From assembly GCA_964628055.1 (NCBI GenBank), contig CAZVNL010000062.1:1-5285 (forward strand): 5,285 nt of DNA. The letters run 5' to 3'. Below are positions 1-5,285 of this stretch, in pieces. The position numbers and the translations under genes are program-made. The notes beneath the pieces are model-generated. The model was not told the DNA's origin. It did not search any database and was given only the letters and a program-made list of their open reading frames with translations. Position 1 is the first letter of the stretch, and every line of letters starts with the position of its first letter. Source of the stretch: CAZBEL01 sp964628055. GTDB lineage: Bacteria > Fidelibacterota > Marinisomatia > Marinisomatales > TCS56.

Positions 1-35
1 AGGCACGCGGTTTTTTCACCGCGACGATTCTTTTG

Positions 36-59
36 GTACTTTTCTAAAAAGAAAAGCAC
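36..59. repeat. AT-rich inverted repeat (hairpin)
   Basis: CTTTTCT at 39-45 is the exact reverse complement of AGAAAAG at 50-56, with an AAAA loop at 46-49. Beyond one mismatched pair the dyad continues with GT (36-37) matching AC (58-59). The structure is almost symmetric on both strands. No long T-run follows on either strand, so it is not a standard intrinsic terminator, though it could be part of an interspersed repeat. The pairing is read directly from the sequence; its role is unknown. Confidence 0.5.
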
Positions 60-88
60 AGGAAAGCTTAGTTGTTACTATGAGGAAA

Positions 89-104
89 AGGGGGTAAACC
101 CCCT
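89..104. repeat. Perfect 6-bp GC hairpin
   Basis: AGGGGG at 89-94 pairs perfectly with CCCCCT at 99-104 across a four-base TAAA loop. On the minus strand the stem is followed by TTTCC, giving a weak rho-independent-terminator look for leftward transcription. On the plus strand no T-tract follows. No leftward gene is visible immediately to its right, so a terminator role is unproven. It may instead belong to the same repeat-rich block as the neighbouring dyads. Confidence 0.4.
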
Positions 105-202
105 AACACCGTATTGTTTATCTAAACTCAATCTAACACCTTGGGGTCTCCTGCTCTCGTAGGATATTAGTGAAAATGGGACCTCCCCACTGCCCCCAAT
201 GT

Positions 203-310
203 AATGACGAATACTGAACGTCGAATTAAAAATTCCAAAAATTTCTAACGTTTTCATAGCGTCACAACCACTTCAATTCGTCATTCGACATTCCTTGTTC
301 GACATTCGAA
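203..310. repeat. Diverged direct/inverted repeat block
   Basis: AATGACGAAT at 203-212 is exactly the reverse complement of ATTCGTCATT at 276-285. AACGTCGAAT at 217-226 is, with one mismatch, the reverse complement of ATTCGACATT at 283-292. TTCGACATTC occurs twice as an exact direct repeat (284-293 and 298-307), 14 bp apart start to start. The interior (about 227-270) is AT-rich, with no open reading frame worth reporting. The overall plan, related arms facing each other across an AT-rich centre, resembles a small interspersed non-coding repeat or a very degenerate mobile-element relic. No transposase, target-site duplication or CRISPR-like regular spacing is seen. Confidence 0.45.
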
Positions 311-320
311 ATTATTTTTT

Positions 321-555
321 CCCTGGTGTGTGATTTATAAAAAGGTTGTGGCCGGGAGACTCCCAGTACGATTTTCAATCAATGGCTCTTAATAAGTCAT
401 CTTTACCCTTCATTTTGCCGTCTGTTTCACTCCCAGCTCTTCCTTTACAAAGTGTTCTCATAGGCGTTAACTTCCCTTCGTTCCACCCGGTGGTAAAGCT
501 GGGGAGGACATCATCGGGGCATAGGAAAAACTTTAGAGAATCGAGAGGTGTGTAG
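321..555 (+). other. Probable leader of the spt-SDR operon
   Basis: This stretch separates the repeat block from the first gene and must carry at least part of its promoter and 5' leader, but no promoter stands out. Weak candidates are a TATAAA at 336-341 without a good -35, and TTTACA at 444-449 spaced 17 bp from TTAACT at 467-472, which is a poor -10. Symmetric elements include GGGAG-A-CTCCC at 354-364, which could be an operator half-site pair or a tiny hairpin. A possible stem pairs 471-477 with 501-507 (two G-T pairs) and encloses a CCACC/GGTGG palindrome at 483-493. A 69-codon TTG-started frame (346-555) ending directly before the next start has no recognisable content, and I do not call it a gene. 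No known riboswitch was recognised. Confidence 0.35.
545..550 (+). promoter_or_regulatory. Ribosome binding site for spt-like gene
   Basis: GAGGTG sits five bases before the ATG at 556 and matches the anti-Shine-Dalgarno sequence over six bases. An in-frame TAG at 553-555 directly precedes the ATG, so translation cannot begin further upstream. Together these fix the start of the gene. Confidence 0.8.
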
Positions 556-1812
556 ATGTTCATTGAATTTAAGGATGTTGCCAAGCAGAAGCTCATCGCT
601 GAGGGGAAGCGTCACTTCCATCAGGTGCCCGACGTTTTCACCAAGATGTACGCTTTCACGCGGGCGAAGACCGCCCGTGCCTTAGGTTACTACCCTTACT
701 TCCCCCACATCGAAGCCACCGACGCCACCGAGGTTACCATTGGCGGTGAGCGGAAGATCATGCTGGGGTCCAACAATTACCTGGGGCTCACTAACCATCC
801 GGAAGTTATCGAAGCCGGCGTCCGCACGTTGAAGCAATACGGGGCGGGCTTGACCGGTAGTCGCTTTCTTAACGGAAACCTCGTTCTCCACGAGGAATTA
901 GAAGCAGAACTGGCCCGCTTTGTGGGCAAGGAACGCGCCTTGGTCTTCTCCACCGGCTTTGGGGTGAACTTAGGAGTCATCGCCGCTACCGTGGAACCTA
1001 CTGACCACCTTTTCAGCGACGAGTACAACCACGCCTCCATCGTGGATGGCACCCGGTTTTCCCGCTGCCACGTCACCCGCTACCGCCATAACAACATGGC
1101 CAACCTAACAGAAAAACTGGCCCGAACCGATCCCCAACAGGCCCGCTTCATTGTCACCGACGGTATCTTCAGTATGGAGGGGGATATCGTTGATTTACCC
1201 AATTTGGTGCACGCCGCCCGGAAGTACCACGCCCGGGTCATGGTGGATGACGCCCACGCCTTAGGCGTGATCGGGCCCGCTGGAAAAGGTACGGCCGCGC
1301 ACTTTGGACTCACCAAGAAGGTAGACCTCATAATGGGCACTTTCAGCAAGTCCCTGGCCGGCGTGGGGGGCTTCATCGCCGGGAACGAAGCCGTCATTGA
1401 TTACCTCCAGCACAACACCCGCACCATGATCTTTACCGCGGCCCTGCCACCCACCAACGTCGCCACCGTTCTGAAGGCCCTGGCAATCATTCAGCAGGAA
1501 CCGGAACGGCGGAAACAGCTCCAGGAAAACGCCCGCTACATGCGCCAGGAACTCACCAACTTAGGCTTCGACATCGGTCTAAGCGTAACCCCTATCGTCC
1601 CCATTATTATTGGTAAAGAGATGAAGACCTTCAACTTCTGGAAAGACCTCTTAGCCGCTGGCGTGTACACCAATCCCATCATTCCCAATGCTGTACCCCG
1701 GGGACGATCTCTGTTGCGCACCAGCTACATGGCGACCCACACCCGGGAGCAATTGGACTTCTGCCTGGAGCAATTCGAAAAATACGGTAAAAAACACCGA
1801 ATCATCTCCTGA
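556..1812 (+). CDS. spt: Serine palmitoyltransferase-type alpha-oxoamine synthase
   Basis: This 418-residue PLP enzyme of the alpha-oxoamine synthase family most likely condenses L-serine with an acyl thioester to a 3-keto long-chain base, the committed step of sphingolipid synthesis, in the cytoplasm or at the inner membrane face. Visible features are a GSRFLNG motif at 101-107, DEYNHASIVDG with the PLP-stacking His159, VDDAH with Asp231 (PLP ring nitrogen) and His234, and GTFSKS with the Schiff-base Lys265. From memory, these numbers coincide with those of the soluble Sphingomonas SPT, which has nearly the same length. The wording around YPYF (46-49), FSTGF (131-135) and NPIIP...MATHT (373-396) recalls Bacteroidota SPTs. 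The position I align with Sphingomonas SPT Arg378 is Ile376, whereas Arg388 is kept in LLRTS. The N-terminus is about 20 residues longer than in Bacteroides-type enzymes. Alternatives are 8-amino-7-oxononanoate synthase and glycine C-acetyltransferase; no biotin or threonine genes lie nearby. The family is certain, the substrate is inferred. Confidence 0.8.
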   Translation: MFIEFKDVAKQKLIAEGKRHFHQVPDVFTKMYAFTRAKTARALGYYPYFPHIEATDATEVTIGGERKIMLGSNNYLGLTNHPEVIEAGVRTLKQYGAGLTGSRFLNGNLVLHEELEAELARFVGKERALVFSTGFGVNLGVIAATVEPTDHLFSDEYNHASIVDGTRFSRCHVTRYRHNNMANLTEKLARTDPQQARFIVTDGIFSMEGDIVDLPNLVHAARKYHARVMVDDAHALGVIGPAGKGTAAHFGLTKKVDLIMGTFSKSLAGVGGFIAGNEAVIDYLQHNTRTMIFTAALPPTNVATVLKALAIIQQEPERRKQLQENARYMRQELTNLGFDIGLSVTPIVPIIIGKEMKTFNFWKDLLAAGVYTNPIIPNAVPRGRSLLRTSYMATHTREQLDFCLEQFEKYGKKHRIIS

Positions 1813-1820
1813 TCGACGCC

Positions 1821-2663
1821 ATGTCCACCAGCCCCCAGGGAAGTTTAGCCGCACGCCCGGTGGTCCTTATCACCGGCACCTCTTCGGGGCTGGGGAAAGC
1901 CTGCGCCGCCTATCTCTCTAACCAGGGGATGAAAGTGTACGGAACCAGTCGGCACCCAGAAAAACTTCCCCCGGTACCGCTGTGGACCACCCTTACCATG
2001 GACGTGCGGGAGGCGGTTTCCGTAGAAGCAGGGGTGGCAACCATTCTCAAACGGGAAGGACGCCTGGATGTGGTGGTAAACAACGCTGGTTTCGGCATTG
2101 CGGGGGCCATCGAAGACACTCCCATAGACGAAGCCCAGGCCCAATTCGACACCAATTTCTTCGGTACGCTACGGGTGATTAAGGCGGTTCTACCCACCAT
2201 GCGCCAACAAGGGTCTGGGACCATTATCAACACCGGTTCCATCGGCGGCCTCATTGGCCTCCCTTTCCAGGGTCTCTACAGCGCTACCAAATTTGCCCTG
2301 GAGGGCCTTTCGGAAGCCCTTTCAAAGGAAGTCCGTCCCTGGGGAATCCACGTGGTGTTGGTGGAACCCGGGGATTTCCGCACGGCCTTTACCAGTAACC
2401 GTCAGATAATTAAAAAATCCACTCCTGACTCGCCTTACTGGGAGTTCTTCTCCCGCGCACTGGCCATCATGAAACAGGACGAGTCCCAGGGGGCTGATCC
2501 CCAGCGCGTGGCCCGGCTGGTGGCGCGCATCATTTGCACTCCGCACCCCCGTCCGCGTTACCGGGTTGGGTTCTGGTCCCAGAAAGCGGTTGCTACCCTC
2601 AAGGCCTTCCTGCCCGACCGCCTATTTGACTCGATCATCCGGAGCCATTACGGCGTTACCTGA
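1821..2663 (+). CDS. Classical SDR oxidoreductase, candidate 3-ketosphinganine reductase
   Basis: This 280-residue NAD(P)H-dependent short-chain dehydrogenase/reductase has a complete Rossmann signature. TGTSSGLG at 18-25 binds the dinucleotide, and Arg44 in GTSR after the second strand favours NADPH. Asp61 lies in MDV and NNAG at 87-90. The catalytic tetrad is Asn112, Ser140, Tyr153 and Lys157 (YSATK), followed by the PGDFRT loop at 183-188. The C-terminal stretch around LPDRLFD (264-270) recalls the 17-beta-hydroxysteroid-dehydrogenase-like SDR branch rather than the textbook eukaryotic ketosphinganine reductase. It starts 8 bp after the upstream gene and no Shine-Dalgarno is visible before the ATG, so translation probably depends on coupling to that gene. 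A GTG at codon 14, with GGGAAG upstream at 1839-1844, is a less likely alternative start. Reduction of the 3-keto base made by the neighbour is inferred from context only; SDR sequence alone does not fix the substrate. Confidence 0.75.
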   Translation: MSTSPQGSLAARPVVLITGTSSGLGKACAAYLSNQGMKVYGTSRHPEKLPPVPLWTTLTMDVREAVSVEAGVATILKREGRLDVVVNNAGFGIAGAIEDTPIDEAQAQFDTNFFGTLRVIKAVLPTMRQQGSGTIINTGSIGGLIGLPFQGLYSATKFALEGLSEALSKEVRPWGIHVVLVEPGDFRTAFTSNRQIIKKSTPDSPYWEFFSRALAIMKQDESQGADPQRVARLVARIICTPHPRPRYRVGFWSQKAVATLKAFLPDRLFDSIIRSHYGVT

Positions 2664-2674
2664 AACCTCGGCAC

Positions 2675-3493
2675 TCAATCGGTAGACTGGGGGGTGGTAA
2701 ATACGTCGTCACTTACCCCCTGGTTCACCCGGTAACGGGAATAGGTTAACCGTACGATCCCTTCGTAGTCCCTCCCTTCCGGCAGGGGAGATCCCATCTC
2801 TTCCTGGAAAGGTCCCCCAATGGGTTGACGATCCCCGATCTTCTTCAGATAGTCACCGGAAAGGGTAAAACGGAGCTCAGTCTCTTTCGGTAACCAGATC
2901 CCCTCCTCAACCTCCGTGTAGGTGGACTTCACCGACAGCACCGTCATGGTATCCACTCTCGTTTCCGCCCAGGGAATAACCCACCGCATGGCATCCACCC
3001 ACAAGGTCATGGTAAGAGTAGGAATGGTTCCTTTATCGCGTTTAGTGGGAAAATGAAAGGCCAATGAATCGGGGTGTACCCGGCCTGTGACCATCCAATA
3101 TTCTTGCCCATCAATGACCACGGTTCCCCTTACAGCAGTCTCTGTGAAATTGTCCAGCATTTCCTTTGGCGACAGAGCAAGACCCGTTTTCGGTACCACA
3201 GCGAAACCACGAGCTTCCACTTTCACCTTATTCGGCTGCTTGAAGGTGAGTTTTATCTTCTTCTTGGGCATGCGAAACCGGGGCATTTTAACGGAGATTT
3301 TTACGCTGACCGTGTAATCCTGCACCCGTTGGAACTGCTGGATGAGGCTGTCACTCAGGGCAGCCACTGTCAGGGAGGTGTCTGTGGAGGCACCTGCTGG
3401 TTGAGCCCATAAAAAAGAGCCCAAAATACAGAGCCCGAAAATCCTGCCGAACCGAAGAAGTAAAAGGGTGATAAGGGAAGTTCTTTCTCGCAC
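2675..3493 (-). CDS. Secreted LolA-like periplasmic protein
   Basis: I read this as a 272-residue exported protein starting at GTG 3493. A longer frame from ATG 3595 would run through the permease 3' end and bury the signal peptide. The GTG shares its G with the permease TAG stop (TAGTG), a coupling junction, with AAAGGA at 3511-3506 as a distant Shine-Dalgarno. The N-terminus is basic, then hydrophobic (about residues 7-30), ending in a plausible signal peptidase I site after AGA at 33-35. No lipobox is present: the Cys at 22 has Leu, not Gly/Ala/Ser, before it. The mature part has an early helix (about 43-58), then beta-rich stretches with the FKQPNKVKVEARGFAV pattern (84-99) and a WVDAMRWVI strand (165-173). 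These are typical of the LolA/LolB/RseB-like half-barrel that holds or senses lipoproteins or acyl chains. It is the last gene of the ABC operon, so a periplasmic partner role is likely. The cargo is unknown. The fold is assigned from pattern, not alignment. Confidence 0.65.
   Translation of the reverse strand: MRERTSLITLLLLRFGRIFGLCILGSFLWAQPAGASTDTSLTVAALSDSLIQQFQRVQDYTVSVKISVKMPRFRMPKKKIKLTFKQPNKVKVEARGFAVVPKTGLALSPKEMLDNFTETAVRGTVVIDGQEYWMVTGRVHPDSLAFHFPTKRDKGTIPTLTMTLWVDAMRWVIPWAETRVDTMTVLSVKSTYTEVEEGIWLPKETELRFTLSGDYLKKIGDRQPIGGPFQEEMGSPLPEGRDYEGIVRLTYSRYRVNQGVSDDVFTTPQSTD
2686..2724 (+). other. Possible hairpin past the SDR stop
   Basis: In RNA from the + strand, bases 2686-2697 can pair with 2713-2724 around a 15-base loop. 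The core is GGGGGT/ACCCCC (2690-2695 with 2715-2720), with G-U pairs on both sides of it. It begins 22 bases after the SDR stop and lies inside the 3' coding end of the converging gene. There is no T-run after it, so at best it is a transcript-end stabiliser or pause site. It may be only a coincidence of coding sequence. Confidence 0.2.
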
Positions 3494-4332
3494 TAAGTCA
3501 AGATATCCTTTCTCGTGAAGACGGCAAAGCTGATTCCCAAAAAGGCCGCCGTGTAAGCCCCTAGGATTAAAAGGTCTTTCCCAATTTCTCCCCACGGAAT
3601 GGGATCGTAGAAGGCCTTGCGCCAGATATCCAGATAAGAGGTGAACAAATAAGGACGGATTTCCCGAAAGAGGTCCAGGGGTATGTTTGAAAGGGCCAGC
3701 CCTATTATGAGCACCGCCATCGCCCCGATAATAGGCCCGATGCCATTATTCACCATGGTGGAGAACATGAACCCCAGGGTAGCCACCACTTCCATGGTAA
3801 GGATGGCGAAAGTGAAAGACAGGGCGAACCGCAGCCAAGCTGTTTCCGGCGGTAGAATCAAAATCCCCTGGTGCAAGACGATCAAATCGCCACTCCCCAG
3901 CCAGAAGGTGCCCACCCCCAAACTCATCAAGGCAAAAAAGAGGATCAACACGGCGGTATAGACGTAGGTGGTCAGGAGCTTCGCCCATAGGACGCGCGCC
4001 CGGGAAATGGGCCGGGTAAGGTAAATACGGAAAGTCCCGGCCGCGCCCTCCCCGGCCACCACGTCGCCAGCCACTAACATGACCAGAAAAGGGATGTGCA
4101 CCCATAAAAAATTCATGACGATGTAAGTAGCTAAAAACCCGTTGAAAATAGACCCCACAATGATGAATGAATCCTGGAGCTGGCGGGTCATCTCCCGGTG
4201 AATATCACCACCCCCTACCGAGAAGCCCCAGAGAATAAGCGGACCCAACACCGCCATGGCGATGAAACCGATATAGGAACGCCATTTCCCCGAGATCTTG
4301 ACGAGTTCATTTTTGATGAGTGAAAGCCACAT
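3493..4332 (-). CDS. ABC-2 type transporter permease
   Basis: This 279-residue integral membrane subunit of an ABC exporter is predicted to lie in the inner membrane and pair with the ATPase encoded just upstream. Six hydrophobic segments are visible, at about 20-38, 64-88, 119-141, 168-190, 196-216 and 253-273. Between the second and third is the cytoplasmic motif of the ABC-2 family, GDVVAGEGAAGTFR (89-102) followed by LTRPISRARVLWAK (105-118), which contacts the nucleotide-binding domain. The C-terminal FTRKDIL is also typical. The ATG lies 4 bp after the ATPase stop and is preceded by GAGGAAA at 4348-4342 inside the ATPase coding end. The stop overlaps the next gene by one base. Length and topology are normal for the family and no frame damage is seen. 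Substrate cannot be read from the sequence. Family members export antibiotics, polysaccharides, lipids or sodium, and others serve in gliding or copper-enzyme maturation. Confidence 0.85.
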   Translation of the reverse strand: MWLSLIKNELVKISGKWRSYIGFIAMAVLGPLILWGFSVGGGDIHREMTRQLQDSFIIVGSIFNGFLATYIVMNFLWVHIPFLVMLVAGDVVAGEGAAGTFRIYLTRPISRARVLWAKLLTTYVYTAVLILFFALMSLGVGTFWLGSGDLIVLHQGILILPPETAWLRFALSFTFAILTMEVVATLGFMFSTMVNNGIGPIIGAMAVLIIGLALSNIPLDLFREIRPYLFTSYLDIWRKAFYDPIPWGEIGKDLLILGAYTAAFLGISFAVFTRKDILT

Positions 4333-4336
4333 GGGA

Positions 4337-5278
4337 TCAGGTTTCCTCTTCCGTGAGGGAGAGAAAGTACGCTTCCAGAGAGGTGTTGGGGATGATGGCG
4401 TTTACTTCCACGCCCTGTTCCACCAACGCGCGGGTGATTTGGGAAACACGATCTTCAGCGACGGCAACGTGGAGGCGCTCCTGGTGCGATTCCACCTCCT
4501 CAACAAATTCCAAATTAGAGATGATCTCCCGGGCGCGATCAAGGGGGGTGGCCCTGATCTCCATCGTCGCACGGGCTACACTGTGCAACAACGCCTCCAC
4601 TCTCCCGGAGACCATTAGTCTGCCCTGGTTGATGATGGCCATGGAAGTACAGGTTTGTTCCACTTCGTGCAGGAGGTGTGATGACAGGAAGATGGTCATC
4701 TCTTTTTGCGCCAACTGGCGGATGAGTTCCCGCACTTCCTTCATGTGTCGGGGATCCAGGCCGGAGGTGGGTTCATCCAAGATGAGCAGTTTAGGGTGAC
4801 TCAACAGGGCCTGGGCGATCCCCAGGCGTTGCTTCATGCCGTGGGAATAGGCTTTCACCTTATCGTCAGCGCGATCCAACAAGCCCACGGTAACCAGTAC
4901 TTCCTCCACCCGTTCAGCGGGCAAGGTTTCCATTCGGGCCAGGAGTTCCAGGTTCCGCCGGGCGGAGAGGTTCTTGTAAAAGCTCGGTTCTTCGATGAGG
5001 GCACCTACGCCCTGGAGGGCTTGATTGCGCTCCTTCGTGACGGAACGACCGAATATGCGAATCTCCCCTGCATCGGCCTTGACTAAAGCCAATAACATTC
5101 GAATGGTAGTGGATTTCCCCGCCCCGTTGGGGCCTAAAAAGCCGAACACCTCGCCGCTCTGAACCGTAAAGGTCAGGTTGTGGACGACCTTTCGTCGGTG
5201 GTAAGACTTCGTTAAACCGGTGACGGCGAGAACAGGTTCATTCAAACCGGCGGATGTCATTTTTTCGTCAGAACCCAC
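4337..5278 (-). CDS. ABC transporter ATP-binding protein
   Basis: This cytoplasmic ATPase drives the permease encoded directly downstream. Counting from the GTG at 5278 (313 residues), Walker A is GPNGAGKST at 49-57, the signature is YSHGMKQ at 144-150 in place of LSGGQ, Walker B is LLILDEP at 164-170, the D-loop is SGLDP at 172-176 and the switch histidine is His201 in SSHLLHE. The usual Q-loop glutamine is Glu96 in GALIEEPSFY, a variant I associate with the BcrA-like drug/peptide exporter subfamily. After about residue 235 comes a C-terminal accessory domain of roughly 75 residues, common in ABC-2 ATPases. The start is uncertain: ATG at 5260 (MTSAGLNEP, 307 residues) is equally plausible, neither has a clear Shine-Dalgarno in view, and the frame stays open to the window edge. 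A different-frame ATG at 5285-5283 leads quickly to TGA at 5270-5268, so an upstream gene might end there. Any promoter lies outside the window. Confidence 0.88.
   Translation of the reverse strand: MGSDEKMTSAGLNEPVLAVTGLTKSYHRRKVVHNLTFTVQSGEVFGFLGPNGAGKSTTIRMLLALVKADAGEIRIFGRSVTKERNQALQGVGALIEEPSFYKNLSARRNLELLARMETLPAERVEEVLVTVGLLDRADDKVKAYSHGMKQRLGIAQALLSHPKLLILDEPTSGLDPRHMKEVRELIRQLAQKEMTIFLSSHLLHEVEQTCTSMAIINQGRLMVSGRVEALLHSVARATMEIRATPLDRAREIISNLEFVEEVESHQERLHVAVAEDRVSQITRALVEQGVEVNAIIPNTSLEAYFLSLTEEET
4342..4348 (-). promoter_or_regulatory. Ribosome binding site for ABC-2 permease
   Basis: GAGGAAA on the minus strand lies about ten bases before the permease ATG at 4332, within the last codons of the ATPase gene. 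The spacing is slightly long. With only 4 bp between the stop and the next start, terminating ribosomes could also re-initiate. Confidence 0.5.
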
Positions 5279-5285
5279 ACGCCAT

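Larger units (their letters stand above)
1..320. other. AT-rich non-coding region with repeats
   Basis: I find no convincing gene here. All forward frames are short or lack a start with a ribosome binding site, and base composition is more AT-rich than in the flanking genes. Besides the repeats listed separately, a small stem can form at the left edge: CGCGGT at 6-11 pairs with ACCGCG at 18-23 around a T-rich loop. It lacks an adjoining clean T-run, so I do not call it a terminator. One forward frame stays open from base 1 to the TAG at 160-162, but it has no ATG and its translation is low in complexity (it contains FFWYFSKKKST). It could be the tail of a gene lying left of the window, or simply a by-product of the palindromic AT-rich repeat. 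No tRNA or rRNA signature was seen. Confidence 0.6.

Noticed and set aside
1..162. Open + strand frame from the left edge to TAG at 160-162
   Set aside because: It has no start codon and a low-complexity translation passing through an inverted repeat. It could be a gene tail but cannot be supported from this window.
284..307. Direct repeats suggesting a CRISPR array
   Set aside because: There are only two 10-bp copies 4 bp apart, without spacers of regular length or cas genes.
346..555. 69-codon + strand frame ending right before the spt-like start
   Set aside because: It starts with TTG, has no clear Shine-Dalgarno, shows no recognisable motif and overlaps likely promoter and leader DNA.
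321..555. tRNA or known riboswitch in the leader
   Set aside because: No T-loop or cloverleaf pattern is present and no recognised aptamer core was found. The short palindromes are too small to support a call.
375..596. 73-codon minus-strand frame across the leader and spt start
   Set aside because: It is antisense to the start of a well-supported gene, has unremarkable composition and no family resemblance.
777..1397. Minus-strand frames within the spt-like gene (777-1076 and 1080-1397)
   Set aside because: These are shadow frames opposite a gene with intact catalytic motifs, and they have no motif content of their own.
556..1812. Annotation as 8-amino-7-oxononanoate synthase (BioF) or glycine C-acetyltransferase (Kbl)
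   Set aside because: It is the same superfamily, but length, residue spacing and local wording fit SPT better and no biotin or threonine genes are adjacent. It is kept as an alternative only.
3380..3440. Lipoprotein signal (lipobox) in the LolA-like protein
   Set aside because: The only early cysteine is preceded by Phe-Gly-Leu, which does not fit the lipobox, while a good signal peptidase I site follows.
3493..3595. Longer 306-residue form of the LolA-like protein starting at ATG 3595
   Set aside because: It would overlap the permease gene by over 100 bp and place the signal sequence about 35 residues inside. The GTG at the permease stop is a better start.

Overview
The window looks like chromosomal DNA from a Gram-negative (diderm) bacterium. 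The coding sequence is moderately GC-rich and the 5' intergenic DNA is clearly more AT-rich. A periplasmic LolA-like protein implies an outer membrane. The first gene most resembles the serine palmitoyltransferases of Bacteroidota, so a member of the Bacteroidota/FCB assemblage or a related candidate phylum is my best guess. That placement is inference from protein resemblance, not from a marker gene.

Layout: positions 1-555 hold no convincing gene. They contain two short hairpin-forming inverted repeats (36-59 and 89-104), an AT-rich repeat-like block with diverged direct and inverted copies of a TTCGACATTC/TTCGTCATT motif (203-310), and then a leader region ending in a good Shine-Dalgarno site. 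On the + strand, 556-1812 encodes a PLP-dependent alpha-oxoamine synthase of the serine palmitoyltransferase type. Eight bases later, 1821-2663 encodes a classical short-chain dehydrogenase/reductase. Converging on this pair with an 11-bp tail-to-tail gap is a tightly packed minus-strand operon, read right to left: an ABC ATPase (stop at 4337, start at or beyond the right edge), an ABC-2 type permease (4332-3493) and a secreted LolA-like protein (3493-2675). The last two overlap by one base in a TAGTG junction.

How they may work together: the + strand pair fits the first two steps of sphingoid-base synthesis. These are condensation of an acyl thioester with L-serine to a 3-keto long-chain base, then NADPH-dependent reduction of the ketone. 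The minus-strand operon looks like an export machine made of ATPase, membrane channel and a periplasmic protein of a fold that carries or senses acylated molecules. A shared lipid-related role for the two units is attractive, but it rests only on adjacency. They are transcribed convergently and are not one operon. All five proteins belong to recognisable families. I see no clearly unprecedented system. The least ordinary points are the pairing of the sphingolipid-type cassette with the ABC-2/LolA-like operon, and the repeat-like intergenic block.
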